64,000 nt of DNA from CAWJMD01 sp963845675. GTDB taxonomy: Bacteria > Actinomycetota > Actinomycetes > Actinomycetales > CAWJMD01. Positions 1-7,922 of this stretch are shown here, one piece after another. How positions within the stretch are numbered: the stretch's first letter is position 1; every line of letters begins with the position of its first letter. The stretch spans positions 62,001-126,000 of the forward strand of contig CAWJSX010000002.1 in assembly GCA_963845675.1 (NCBI GenBank), written 5' to 3'. Position numbers and translations under genes: made by a program. A model generated the notes under the pieces. It made no database searches. It was not told where the DNA came from and worked only from the letters and a program-made list of their open reading frames with translations.

Positions 1-947
1 TGGGCGTGCCGGGCCGGCGAACGGTCGGCGTGGAGCACCAGCACCTCGCGCGTCGAACCGGTGCCGGCCAGGTAGTGGAGGATGCCGATGATCGGGGTGA
101 TCCCGATACCGGCGGAGATCAGCACCAGCGGCGCATCGGAGTCTTGGAGGACCAGCTCGCCGAAGGGAGCCGACACCCTGATCTCGTCACCCTCGAAGAG
201 ATTGTCGTGCAAGAAGTTCGACACCTCACCAGCCGGCACGACCGCGCCGTCGTCGTTGCGGCCTCCCGGGACCGCCTTGACCGAGAACCCCCACTCGGTG
301 ACCCCCTGGGCGTGGGTGAGGCTGTACTGGCGGATCTGGCGGGCGCCGTCGGGCAGCGTCACCTGGACCGACACGTACTGGCCCGGACGAGCCTCCGGCA
401 GAGGGCTGCCGTCGGTCGTGCCGAGGACGAAGGACACCGTGTCGGGGGACTCCTGCAGACGACGGCGCAGGACCAGGGTGCGCCACACGTCTCCGTCCGC
501 AACGCCCGCCTCGGCGTACAGGCCTGCCTCGATCGTGACCAGCGACTTGGCCATGTGCCAGTAGACCTCGTCCCACGCCGCGGCGACCGCTGGCGTGACC
601 GCGTCGCCCAGCACCTCCACGATGGCGGCGAACAGGTGCTCGTGGACGATCGGGTACTGGTCCTCGGTGATCCCGAGCGAGGCGTGCTTGTGCGCGATGC
701 GGGCCAGCACCTCGAGCGGGTCGCGTCCGTCCTCGGCCACCAGGAGGGTCGCGTAGGCGGCTATCGCACCCGCGAGGGCGCTCTGCTGGTCACCCTGGGC
801 CTGGTTCCCTCGATTGAACAGGTCGCGTTCGAGCTCGGGGTGCGCAGCGAACATCCGCGTGTAGAAGACCGGCGTGATGTCGCCGATGGCGGCACCGATG
901 ACGGGCAGCGTGGTCTTGACGACCTGGGCGGACTGGGTGGAAAGCAT
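1..947 (-). CDS. hmp: Flavohemoglobin / nitric oxide dioxygenase, C-terminus beyond window edge
   Basis: Converts nitric oxide and O2 to nitrate using NAD(P)H, in the cytoplasm. The open frame runs off the left edge, leaving about 315 codons. The N-terminal globin domain (about residues 1-140) has Tyr29 (VFYTRMF) and the proximal haem His88 (IAHKHAS). The ferredoxin-reductase part follows, with the FAD motif RQYSL at 206-210 and GIGITP at about 280-285. The ATG at 947 has GGAG just upstream. The NAD-binding end is missing because of the window edge, not truncation. It is divergent from the Rieske gene across a 386-bp gap; a nitrosative-stress role for the pair is inference. Confidence 0.9.
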   Translation of the reverse strand, partial: MLSTQSAQVVKTTLPVIGAAIGDITPVFYTRMFAAHPELERDLFNRGNQAQGDQQSALAGAIAAYATLLVAEDGRDPLEVLARIAHKHASLGITEDQYPIVHEHLFAAIVEVLGDAVTPAVAAAWDEVYWHMAKSLVTIEAGLYAEAGVADGDVWRTLVLRRRLQESPDTVSFVLGTTDGSPLPEARPGQYVSVQVTLPDGARQIRQYSLTHAQGVTEWGFSVKAVPGGRNDDGAVVPAGEVSNFLHDNLFEGDEIRVSAPFGELVLQDSDAPLVLISAGIGITPIIGILHYLAGTGSTREVLVLHADRSPARHA

Positions 948-1333
948 GGGGGCTCCGTTGGTTGTCGAGGGGGCAGCTGGTCGTGTCGTCGAGGCGGCGG
1001 GGACCCTGCTGACGCGCCGGGGAGGTCCGGGTGCCAGCGGGATCTGCCTCAGAGGACGCCAAGCCCAGAAGCAAGAAGTTGGGGACAGGCACAACGCCGA
1101 TGGTGGTGAAGGCGTACTCCCCGTCAGATTGATGTCGCCCTACGGGAGCACCGGTCGTCTCGTAGAGGAAGTGCCGAAGGTCCCGTCCCAGCCCACGGAC
1201 CTGCGCCGTGCCCGCGGTCGCCGACATGGCCACCGCGTTCTGTTCGACAGGGGCTTGGTGCCACGAGCGACAGTGACGCAGGCGCGGGACGCTGGTAGAA
1301 CGGAGACAGGCACCCGGCACGAGGAGACGTGAC
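948..1333. other. Divergent intergenic region between hmp and the Rieske gene
   Basis: No convincing gene is seen in this 386-bp stretch; the short open frames on both strands lack conserved motifs. It must hold promoters for both neighbours. A plausible promoter for the Rieske gene is visible at 1273-1301. I could not recognise an NsrR-type site or a clear promoter for hmp. Confidence 0.5.
1273..1301 (+). promoter_or_regulatory. Probable promoter of the Rieske gene
   Basis: GTGACG (1273-1278) and TAGAAC (1296-1301) are separated by 17 bp, a good fit to a primary-sigma promoter. The predicted leader to the ATG at 1334 is about 25 nt and contains GAGGAG as a ribosome binding site. Confidence 0.4.
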
Positions 1334-1714
1334 ATGCCAGGTCGAGTCAGGGTCGGTAGCGTCTCGGACCTCGCCGACGGGAAGCTGCACGCCGTGGACG
1401 CCGAGGGCACGTCAGTTGTCGTCGGTATCGCCGGGGACTCGTTGTGCGCGGCACGCGATCGCTGTCCACACATGGGCCTCTCCCTCACCAAGGGGCCAGG
1501 CGGCCTGAGATACGCCGACGGCCAGGTCGTCTGCCCGTGGCACAACTCCCGCTTCGACCTCGCATCGGGCGACAACCTCGACTGGGCGCGCGGCTTCGCG
1601 GGCAGGGACATGCCCCGCTGGTCGCGCAGACTCATCGCACTCGGCAGGAAGCCCTCGCCGCTGACGACGTACGACGTCATGGTCGAGGGCGACGACGTGT
1701 ACATCGAGCTCTGA
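1334..1714 (+). CDS. Rieske [2Fe-2S] domain protein
   Basis: Small soluble ferredoxin-like Rieske protein of 126 residues. The cluster ligands are visible as C44-P-H46 and C67-P-W-H70, followed by NSRFDLASG, typical of Rieske ferredoxins of the dioxygenase/nitrite-reductase small-subunit type. No transmembrane segment or partner oxygenase is nearby, so it probably transfers electrons as a stand-alone protein. The start has GAGGAG upstream. Its place next to hmp suggests, without proving, a link to NO or nitrogen-oxide chemistry. Confidence 0.85.
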   Translation: MPGRVRVGSVSDLADGKLHAVDAEGTSVVVGIAGDSLCAARDRCPHMGLSLTKGPGGLRYADGQVVCPWHNSRFDLASGDNLDWARGFAGRDMPRWSRRLIALGRKPSPLTTYDVMVEGDDVYIEL

Positions 1715-1813
1715 AGTCGTCGCCCCTGCCTGGGGGCCGTGCCTTCCACGACCTGAGCGGCTTCGGGTACGAGGGGGTCCGTCTGGCTCTCCGCCGTGGC
1801 CGCAGGATGGCTC

Positions 1814-1819
1814 TACGAT
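1814..1819 (+). promoter_or_regulatory. -10 element TACGAT of a leaderless transcript
   Basis: TACGAT ends 6 nt before the ATG at 1826 and there is no Shine-Dalgarno sequence. This places the transcription start at or next to the start codon. Confidence 0.45.
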
Positions 1820-1825
1820 CCGGGC

Positions 1826-2629
1826 ATGGCCTCAGCCTCCGACTTCGCCAGGCTCGCCGTCCTCATCGACGCAGACAACACCACCCCCGCGATCATCGAG
1901 GCCCTGCTCGCCGAGATCGCGAAGTACGGCAGCGCCACGGTCAAGCGGGCCTACGGCGACTGGACCACGCCGAACCTTCGGGGCTGGAAGGAGGCGGTCA
2001 ACGCCCACGCCATCCAGCCCATGCAGCAGTTCGCCTACACCTCCGGCAAGAACGCCACCGACAGCGCACTGATCATCGACGCGATGGACCTGCTGTACAC
2101 CGGGAACCTGGACGGGTTCTGCCTGGTCTCCTCCGACAGCGACTTCACCAAGCTCGCCTCGCGGCTACGGGAGGCCGGCAAGACGGTGTACGGGTTCGGC
2201 GAGCCGCGGACCCCTCAGTCGCTCGTGGCCGCCTGCGACAAGTTCGTCTACCTCGACGTGCTGAGGCGGCCCGAGAAGCCGAAACCCAGCGAAGGCACCT
2301 CAGCCCCCACGGCCCCAGCACGCAGGAGCACAGGCGACCTCCGCGCGGATACCAAGCTGGTCAAGCTGCTGCGGGAGGGGATCGACGCGGCGTCGGACGA
2401 CGACGGCTGGGCCAACCTCAGCGGCGTGGGTTCATACGTCGCCAAGCAGGCGCCTGACTTCGACTCTCGCAACTGGGGCTACGCGAAGCTGGTCGACCTG
2501 GTCACCGCGCTCGAGCTCTTCGAGGTCGATCGGTCCGCGGGACCGGGAGTGAAGGTGCGTGAGCAGCCCACGCGCCGGCCGGCGAAGAAGACAGCAGCCA
2601 CGAAGACGGCCTCCAGGAGCGCCACGTAG
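1826..2629 (+). CDS. NYN (LabA/PIN-like) domain protein with C-terminal OST-HTH/LOTUS-like region
   Basis: Predicted 267-residue protein. The N-terminal half is a NYN nuclease-like domain: VLIDADNTT near residue 12 supplies two acidic residues, and SSDSDF near residue 110 supplies the second acidic cluster typical of this PIN-related fold, which suggests metal-dependent RNase activity. After a proline/lysine-rich linker, about residues 180-245 resemble an OST-HTH/LOTUS winged helix, and the tail is basic. An upstream in-frame ATG at 1796 exists, but 1826 is preferred because TACGAT sits 6 nt before it. Proteins of this type are common in bacteria; the substrate is unknown. Confidence 0.8.
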   Translation: MASASDFARLAVLIDADNTTPAIIEALLAEIAKYGSATVKRAYGDWTTPNLRGWKEAVNAHAIQPMQQFAYTSGKNATDSALIIDAMDLLYTGNLDGFCLVSSDSDFTKLASRLREAGKTVYGFGEPRTPQSLVAACDKFVYLDVLRRPEKPKPSEGTSAPTAPARRSTGDLRADTKLVKLLREGIDAASDDDGWANLSGVGSYVAKQAPDFDSRNWGYAKLVDLVTALELFEVDRSAGPGVKVREQPTRRPAKKTAATKTASRSAT

Positions 2630-2848
2630 GACGTGGCGCTCGGATCCGGGCTCGCCCTCGCGACTGTCGCGTCGGCCACGACTGCGCCCGTGCTGCAGCG
2701 GCCACAGCGGACGCCCCGTGTCGAGATGCACGGAACGGTGGTCTTCGCGGACGGCCCGGAGTCGACGACCTGGACCCGTTCGGGCACAGCACCAACGGCT
2801 ACCCGTCCAACGCCTTGGTGCTCTCGGTGGGGCAGTCGAGCGTCCAGC
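2630..2848. other. Convergent gap with possible decayed coding remnant
   Basis: Lies between the NYN gene and the convergent DUF4386 gene. On the plus strand, a signal-peptide-like stretch (about 2633-2690, ending ATVASATTAP) and a later stretch in another frame (about 2761-2908, containing DPFGHSTNGYPSNA) look like pieces of one frameshifted secreted protein. There is no clear family, start site or conserved motif. No terminator hairpin was seen. Confidence 0.25.
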
Positions 2849-3595
2849 TCAAGCCGCCCGGGACTCGGTGGGAGACGGTGTCGCGATCCCACGGACGACT
2901 GCCGATGAGTTGAAACCCTTCACGATCAGCCAACCAGCAAGCACCATCTCGTTCACGGCCAGTGGGATGACAACAATGGCCTCCACCAAGGCATCTGGGG
3001 CCCCAGAGAAGGCTTCGAGCAGGACCAGTGCGGTTCCCACCAGCATCCACATCGCCGCCACGAATCCCCACGTCGACAGGAATCGTGGGACGAGCCTCGA
3101 CCTGTACAGCATCGAGTAGAGAATCAGTGCGCCGACATCGAAGACGAGCACGTACAGGATGAAGGTGCCATCAATACCGGCTAGAACGCCGTCCCCCACG
3201 GCCCGAACTTGGGAAGCTTCCGTACCCGTCGAGCCCAAGTAGTTCCGGCTGACGTCGATCAGCGAAAGCAGCTCCGCTTCGATGCCGATGAGAAGCGCTG
3301 CCTCAAGCAATCTGAAGCCGACATAGGCGAGGGCGAGGCCTTCGTGCCACCTCTTGAGCACAGGGAAGAGGAACATCCCGATGAGCGGTATCGCCAGAAC
3401 ACACACGAACTCGAGCAACACTCCGAGTCTGACAGCTACCCGATCGGGATAGGCGCTCTCCGCGTAGTCCGAGGATCCCACCGACGGCCCGTAGATGGCG
3501 CCACCAATCAAGTACAGCACCGTAGCTACGACGAACAGAACGCCGACGATGGTCGCAGTCCGTCTGTCACCGTCCAGCTGTTCCCCGCTGCGCAT
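2849..3595 (-). CDS. DUF4386 family integral membrane protein
   Basis: About 248 residues with six or so hydrophobic segments, beginning TATIVGVLFVVATVLYLIGG and including an IPLIGMFLFPVL segment, as in DUF4386 membrane proteins of unknown function. The ATG at 3595 is chosen because GAGGAGG lies just upstream; a longer frame to 3664 has no such signal. Its base composition is visibly less GC-rich than its neighbours, with codons ending in A or T, which suggests recent acquisition. It is convergent with the NYN gene. Confidence 0.75.
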   Translation of the reverse strand: MRSGEQLDGDRRTATIVGVLFVVATVLYLIGGAIYGPSVGSSDYAESAYPDRVAVRLGVLLEFVCVLAIPLIGMFLFPVLKRWHEGLALAYVGFRLLEAALLIGIEAELLSLIDVSRNYLGSTGTEASQVRAVGDGVLAGIDGTFILYVLVFDVGALILYSMLYRSRLVPRFLSTWGFVAAMWMLVGTALVLLEAFSGAPDALVEAIVVIPLAVNEMVLAGWLIVKGFNSSAVVRGIATPSPTESRAA

Positions 3596-3985
3596 CCTGC
3601 CCCTCCTCGATGAACCCGGTAGAGAGCGCCGGTCATTGGGCCTCGCCTTCACTGACAACAACACACGTCAGTCTGTGAAAGTCAGGGGCGAACGTCCCAT
3701 CGCTCCCCCGTTCGCAACGGATGTGCGGCAAGGGGGGACAACCATGACGGCCGGTGCCGACTAGTCCTTCCGGCGACGAGGAATTCGAGACTGCCTCTCC
3801 CCCTACACATGTGCCGACAGAGAATCCGACCAGTGGCGCGGCAGGGTGTGTGCGCACCGAGCCTGGCTCGAGACCACGCGGGTACCGCCGATACGAGTAG
3901 CGCACCCACCCCTCAGGGCCGAGGAGCACCGAGACCGGGCGCCGCTTCGCCGGCCTCATGTCAGGGCTGACGTGGGCAGCACGAC
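3596..3985. other. Gene-free region with an inverted repeat near the DUF4386 promoter
   Basis: No supported gene in this 390-bp stretch, which is also less GC-rich than the surroundings. ACTGAC (3651-3656) and GTCAGT (3667-3672) form a perfect 6-bp inverted repeat with a 10-bp spacer, located 56-77 bp upstream of the DUF4386 start. It could be an operator or part of that promoter. The other open frames are shadows. Confidence 0.35.
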
Positions 3986-4483
3986 CTAACCGTCGCGGCC
4001 GGACGGGATGGTGCAGCTCTGCCGGTTGCGGAACCGACGGCGAACGGCCCACAGCAGGAGCCCGATGGCCAGCAGGGACAGGACCGGCTGGACGGGCTCG
4101 AACCACTGGAGCGCGCCACTCGTGCCGAGGGCGAGCAGAACCAGCTTGTTGCACACGGGGCAGCCGACCGCGAAGAAGGTGACGAAGCCTCCCAGCGCCC
4201 CGGCGCGCCGGTCGTCCGTCCACGCGTCGGCATCGGTCGGCGCCTCGGCGACGTAGGTGGACACCAGGACACCGGTCAGCGCGCTCGTCGCGAGCAGGGC
4301 CGGCCACGACCACCACGTGGGTGGGATCTCACGCGAGAAGAACTGGGTGTCGATGAGGTCGGTCGGGATCGCCACGACCAGGCAGGTCGCCACGGCGGCA
4401 GCGATGCCGGCAGCGATCTTCCGGGCGAGGCGGCGGTTCTCGCGGTGGCTCGTCCCTTCGCGTTCGTCCAGGTCGGCGTTCAT
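3986..4483 (-). CDS. Small integral membrane protein with intramembrane CPVC motif
   Basis: 165 residues with about four hydrophobic segments. A CPVC motif near residue 106 (FFAVGCPVCNKLVLL) lies at the edge of or within a membrane span, so it could form a redox-active disulfide. Its start overlaps the end of the CcdA-like gene by 4 nt, and that gene in turn overlaps the DsbA-like gene, so the three form one tightly coupled operon. I do not recognise a named family. A role in passing or accepting reducing equivalents with CcdA is inference from motif and context. Confidence 0.7.
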   Translation of the reverse strand: MNADLDEREGTSHRENRRLARKIAAGIAAAVATCLVVAIPTDLIDTQFFSREIPPTWWSWPALLATSALTGVLVSTYVAEAPTDADAWTDDRRAGALGGFVTFFAVGCPVCNKLVLLALGTSGALQWFEPVQPVLSLLAIGLLLWAVRRRFRNRQSCTIPSGRDG

Positions 4484-5418
4484 GGGTCATGCCTCCTGTC
4501 GGGGACGACGTGCGTCACGGGCTCGGCGCTGCTCGGGTCGGCGGCCGACTGAGTGCCCTGGTCGGCCTGCCCCGCCGCGCCGGGGTCGCGCCAACGGCGC
4601 CACACGACAGCGGCCAGGATGGTAGCGAGCACGAGCAGGACGGCGATCTCCAGGCCGCCCCCGGGCAGGGTGAGCACCCACTCCTGCGCCCGGGACTCCA
4701 TGTCGGTGCTGCCACCCAGGCCAAGGACCCCGCTGAGGCCGGCCGTTCCGTCGTACGCGAGGAAGACGAGGCCGACCAGCACGAAGACCGCCCCGGACAG
4801 CATCGAGGTGGTGTGCAGACGCAGCCGACCGACGGTGATCTCACGGCCCCTGAGCCAGCGTCGGCGGCCCAGGTCGAACCGGTCCCACAGCAGGGCGAGC
4901 ACGAACATCGGCGCAGCCATCCCCAGTGCGTAGACGGCCAGCAGGACGCCACCGGTGACCGGCTCGCCCGAGGTGGCCGCGATCGTCAGGACCGCCCCGA
5001 GGATCGGGCCCGCGCAGAACCCGGCCAGCCCGTACACGGCCCCCAGCGCCAGGACGGACAGCACTCCACCACCGGAGGCCAGGCGACCGCCCGCGCGGCC
5101 GCGAAGGCGGTCAAGACCCGGGATGGCGAACCCGCCACCGAGCAGCTGGACCACCCCGAGGCCGACCACGGCCCAGCCGGCCACCGTGATCAGCTCCTGG
5201 CGGTGCCCGTAGAACAGCGCCGACACGGCGCCGGACCCCACGCCGAGCGGCACCAGCGTCAGGCACAGCCCGACCCAGAAGACGGTCGTGCGCACCACCA
5301 GGGCGCGAGGGTCGGAGAAGGCGTACGCGAAGAAGGACGGCAGCAGCAGGGCGCTGCACGGGCTGAGGAGGGCCAACGCGCCACCGAGGAAGGCTGCGAC
5401 CAGGCCCAGCTCGCTCAT
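4480..5418 (-). CDS. ccdA: Cytochrome c biogenesis protein CcdA (DsbD transmembrane domain family)
   Basis: Membrane thiol-disulfide transporter that moves electrons from cytoplasmic thioredoxin to extracytoplasmic partners. About 312 residues. The paired membrane cysteines of the family are visible in LSPCSALLLPSF near residue 20 and GFCAGPILG near residue 134. The C-terminal 100 residues add further hydrophobic spans and a polar tail, longer than minimal CcdA. It overlaps the DsbA-like gene upstream and the CPVC membrane protein downstream by 4 nt each (ATGA). The context favours a DsbA-type client; no cytochrome c genes are seen in the window. Confidence 0.85.
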   Translation of the reverse strand: MSELGLVAAFLGGALALLSPCSALLLPSFFAYAFSDPRALVVRTTVFWVGLCLTLVPLGVGSGAVSALFYGHRQELITVAGWAVVGLGVVQLLGGGFAIPGLDRLRGRAGGRLASGGGVLSVLALGAVYGLAGFCAGPILGAVLTIAATSGEPVTGGVLLAVYALGMAAPMFVLALLWDRFDLGRRRWLRGREITVGRLRLHTTSMLSGAVFVLVGLVFLAYDGTAGLSGVLGLGGSTDMESRAQEWVLTLPGGGLEIAVLLVLATILAAVVWRRWRDPGAAGQADQGTQSAADPSSAEPVTHVVPDRRHDP

Positions 5419-6203
5419 CGGCTCTCGTCCTGCGCCGCCTCGATCGCCGCGACGAAGGTCTCCAACGGCTGGGCTCCCACCACCGGCTGCCCGTTCAGCA
5501 CGAACGTCGGCGTGCCGGTCACGCCGAGCTGTTGGCCCTCGGTGAAGTCGGTGGCCACCGCCTGAGCGGTCGCGGGGTCGTTCATCGTGGTCTCGAACCG
5601 GTCGAGGTCCAGATCGAGTCCGCCAGCGAGCTCGAGCAGCTTCTCCCGCGTCAGCTGTCCGCTCTTCGGAGGAAGGTCGAGCGCGTACACGGCGTCGTGG
5701 AACTCCCAGAACTTTCCTTGCTCACCTGCGGCCCGCGCCGCGGCAGCCGCGAGCTCGGAGTCCGGTCCGAAGTAGGGGAAGTCCCGCCACTCGATCCTCA
5801 GCACCCCGGTGTCCACGAAGCGCTCGACCAGCTCCGGTTCGGTGTCGCGGGCGAACTTGCCGCAGAAGGGGCACTGGAAGTCCGAGTAGGAGACCAGGAC
5901 AACCGGTGCGTCGACCTCACCCATGGCCAGGGGGTCCTCGGGATCCCTGCGTGGGAGGTCCATCAGGACCTGTCGTGCCTCGTCCGCCGACGGATCGTCC
6001 GACTCAGCAGTCGATGTCGACTCGGTGGTCGGTTCTGTCCCCGCCCCGGTGCTCCAGGGCGGGTTCAGTGCCAGCGCCACGCCGAGGAGGACGATGACCA
6101 CCCCGAGAGCGGCCGCAGGCACCGCTACTGATCGGCGTGACCTCGCCCCGGTCGTGCTCGTACTCCCCTGCACAGCGCCTCCCGTGTACGTATGTCCGGA
6201 CAT
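5415..6203 (-). CDS. DsbA-family thioredoxin-like protein, membrane anchored
   Basis: 262 residues. A single hydrophobic segment at about 27-47 anchors the protein with its catalytic domain outside the membrane, after a Thr/Ser-rich linker. The active site CPFC is at residues 111-114 (SDFQCPFCGKF) and the cis-Pro loop is VTGTPTFVLNG. This is a DsbA/disulfide interchange protein; whether it oxidises or isomerises depends on CcdA supply. It is the first gene of the dsbA-ccdA-CPVC operon. No strong ribosome binding site precedes the ATG at 6203. Confidence 0.85.
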   Translation of the reverse strand: MSGHTYTGGAVQGSTSTTGARSRRSVAVPAAALGVVIVLLGVALALNPPWSTGAGTEPTTESTSTAESDDPSADEARQVLMDLPRRDPEDPLAMGEVDAPVVLVSYSDFQCPFCGKFARDTEPELVERFVDTGVLRIEWRDFPYFGPDSELAAAAARAAGEQGKFWEFHDAVYALDLPPKSGQLTREKLLELAGGLDLDLDRFETTMNDPATAQAVATDFTEGQQLGVTGTPTFVLNGQPVVGAQPLETFVAAIEAAQDESR

Positions 6204-6312
6204 CTACCATCGCGACAAACCAGCTCAGAATGCAAGCTGGGTCGATGAGGGGGTCCTGCGCGCACCCCGACGCGCCAGCGACCCGACGTTCGCCCCGTGG
6301 GAGCATCAGCGG

Positions 6313-7089
6313 GTGCGCCCCGTCCCCGTCCCGGTAGACCACCCGGACCTGGCTCCGGCACGTGCCCGGCTCGCGATGCCGCTGGCTGCCACCGGCCCCG
6401 AGGCGGCGGCCGCCGGCACCAGCGTGCACACCTGGGACGAGCTGGTCGACCCCAGGAGCGGGTTGCTGGACCGTGTGGCATCCGACTGGGCGCGCCGCGG
6501 CGGCTTCGACGACGACCGCCGCCCCTGGGTGCTCACGGTCTTCGGACTCGCGCACCAGGTGACCCATGCCAGCGTCGCGTACCTGCTGCTCACCGAACGC
6601 GTGCTCGACCTGGCTGGGCTCCGGGTGCGGCTGCGTCACGGTGACGCCGGGACGGCCCGCGCAGCAGGACTCGTCCTGGCCGACCCGGCACCGGCGTGGA
6701 CCGGGACGCGGCCCGAGCTGGTGACCTGCTGGTGGAAGCAGGTCAGGATGGCCATGGAGCCGTTGGTGGAACGAGCCGCCACGCACGGCGTCCGGGAACA
6801 GGTCGGCTGGGGCGAGCCGGTCGGACTGGCGACGGTCGCCTGCCACACGCTCGGCGCCGCCGGCGTGCCAGGGGCGCGCGAGCTCGCCGAGCAGCTCGCC
6901 GCCGCCACCGGTCGCCCCGGGCTCACCGCGATCGAGGACGACCAGTACGGCGACGCGCCGGGTTGGCAGGCGCGGCGCACGACCTGCTGCCAGTGGTGGC
7001 AGTCGCAGCACGACGCCCACTACTGCCTCGAGTGCCCCCTCCACCGCTCCCCTCGCGCGGCCGTCGACCCGCTGCCGGTCGAGCACTGA
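6313..7089 (+). CDS. (2Fe-2S)-binding, FhuF-like ferric reductase family protein
   Basis: About 258 residues. The C-terminus carries the FhuF-type cysteine pattern CCQWW...YCLEC, here CC-x11-C-x2-C, expected to bind a [2Fe-2S] cluster used to reduce ferric siderophores in the cytoplasm. The first 220 residues resemble actinobacterial FhuF-like proteins, with no signal peptide. GTG at 6313 is chosen because GGGAGC lies about 8 nt upstream; a much longer open frame extends back through the divergent DsbA gene and is spurious. No siderophore genes are adjacent. Confidence 0.65.
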   Translation: MRPVPVPVDHPDLAPARARLAMPLAATGPEAAAAGTSVHTWDELVDPRSGLLDRVASDWARRGGFDDDRRPWVLTVFGLAHQVTHASVAYLLLTERVLDLAGLRVRLRHGDAGTARAAGLVLADPAPAWTGTRPELVTCWWKQVRMAMEPLVERAATHGVREQVGWGEPVGLATVACHTLGAAGVPGARELAEQLAAATGRPGLTAIEDDQYGDAPGWQARRTTCCQWWQSQHDAHYCLECPLHRSPRAAVDPLPVEH

Positions 7090-7134
7090 ACTCCTGCCCG
7101 GCGGGCGCCCGTCCGGCGTCAGACGTCGTGGACG

Positions 7135-7416
7135 CTACCGACCCCCACCCTCGTGCCGCTGCTCCCGCGCGAGCATCCGCTCAGCGACTCGCTCCTCGAA
7201 CCGCCGCCCGTCGATCAGGTACGCCAGGACGTGGAAGGCCAGCGCCAGAGCCCAGAACAGGATGATCCACGAGGCCCACTGGACACCGCCGCGTCCGACC
7301 CACAGGTCCAGCACGACGAAGAACACGCTGAGCACCAGGAAACTCCCTGCGTGCCAGATGACGCCGGTCAGGTAGTGAGCCCGCTTCCGCAGGCGCTCCT
7401 CGTGCGTGGTGGTCAT
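7135..7416 (-). CDS. 2TM domain protein
   Basis: 93 residues with two transmembrane helices (about 15-35 and 45-67) between a basic, Arg-rich N-terminus and a charged C-terminus. It matches the small 2TM domain proteins of unknown function found in actinobacteria, often near regulators. GAGGAGG sits 7 nt before the ATG. It is divergent from the PadR gene. Confidence 0.7.
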   Translation of the reverse strand: MTTTHEERLRKRAHYLTGVIWHAGSFLVLSVFFVVLDLWVGRGGVQWASWIILFWALALAFHVLAYLIDGRRFEERVAERMLAREQRHEGGGR

Positions 7417-7541
7417 GGCCGTGCCTCCTCATCGCCGGATCCCAGCCTGGCCGGTTCGGGCGGCACACCCCAGAGACCTTCGTCCCGCCGACGGCACCGC
7501 TCGCCACCCACGCACCCACCCTCCTCCCGGGGAGGCGGACC

Positions 7542-7570
7542 TTGCTCTACCTGGTGATGCTAGGTACCTT
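7542..7570 (+). promoter_or_regulatory. Promoter of the PadR operon (leaderless)
   Basis: TTGCTC (7542-7547) and TACCTT (7565-7570) are spaced 17 bp apart. The -10 hexamer ends 7 nt before the GTG at 7578, so the mRNA should begin at the start codon. Confidence 0.5.
7548..7569. promoter_or_regulatory. Candidate PadR autoregulatory operator
   Basis: TACCT (7548-7552) and AGGTA (7562-7566) form an inverted repeat with a 9-bp spacer, and AGGTACCT (7562-7569) is itself palindromic. The element fills the space between the -35 and -10 boxes, where a bound repressor would block RNA polymerase. PadR proteins commonly repress their own gene this way. Confidence 0.45.
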
Positions 7571-7577
7571 GTGACCC

Positions 7578-7922
7578 GTGGTAGTCACGTCGGACGTTCT
7601 CAGCCAGCTCCGACGCGGAGCCCTGGAGTACTGCGTCCTGGCGCTGCTGGCCGAGAAGCCCCGCTACGGCTTCGATCTCGTCCGTGAGCTCGGGGCGCTC
7701 GACGGGATGGTCACGGGCGAGGGCACCCTCTACCCCCTCCTCTCGCGGCTGCAGAAGGACGGGCGGCTCACCAGCTCCTGGCGCGACTCAGACACCGGTG
7801 GCCCTCCCCGCAAGTACTACGGCGTCACGGCCCGGGGAGGACGCGCCCTGGACGACTTCGTCGCGGAGTGGGGGCGCTTCCGCGACACGGTGGACCACAT
7901 CCTGGAGAAGGGCACGACATGA
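7578..7922 (+). CDS. PadR family transcriptional regulator
   Basis: 114 residues. The winged-helix core is clear: YCVLALLAEKPRYGFDL, then GEGTLYPLLSRLQKDG and the wing PPRKYYGVTARG, all PadR hallmarks. It lacks a long C-terminal dimerisation domain and so belongs to the short PadR-s2 type. The GTG start follows a -10 hexamer by 7 nt. The stop overlaps the next ATG (ATGA), so it is translationally coupled to a HAAS-type membrane protein, the usual partner of these regulators. Likely autoregulated through the inverted repeat at 7548-7569. Confidence 0.9.
   Translation: MVVTSDVLSQLRRGALEYCVLALLAEKPRYGFDLVRELGALDGMVTGEGTLYPLLSRLQKDGRLTSSWRDSDTGGPPRKYYGVTARGGRALDDFVAEWGRFRDTVDHILEKGTT

Noticed and set aside
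1124..1390. Short minus-strand open frame between hmp and the Rieske gene
   Set aside because: It overlaps the Rieske coding start antisense and has no motif or start signal.
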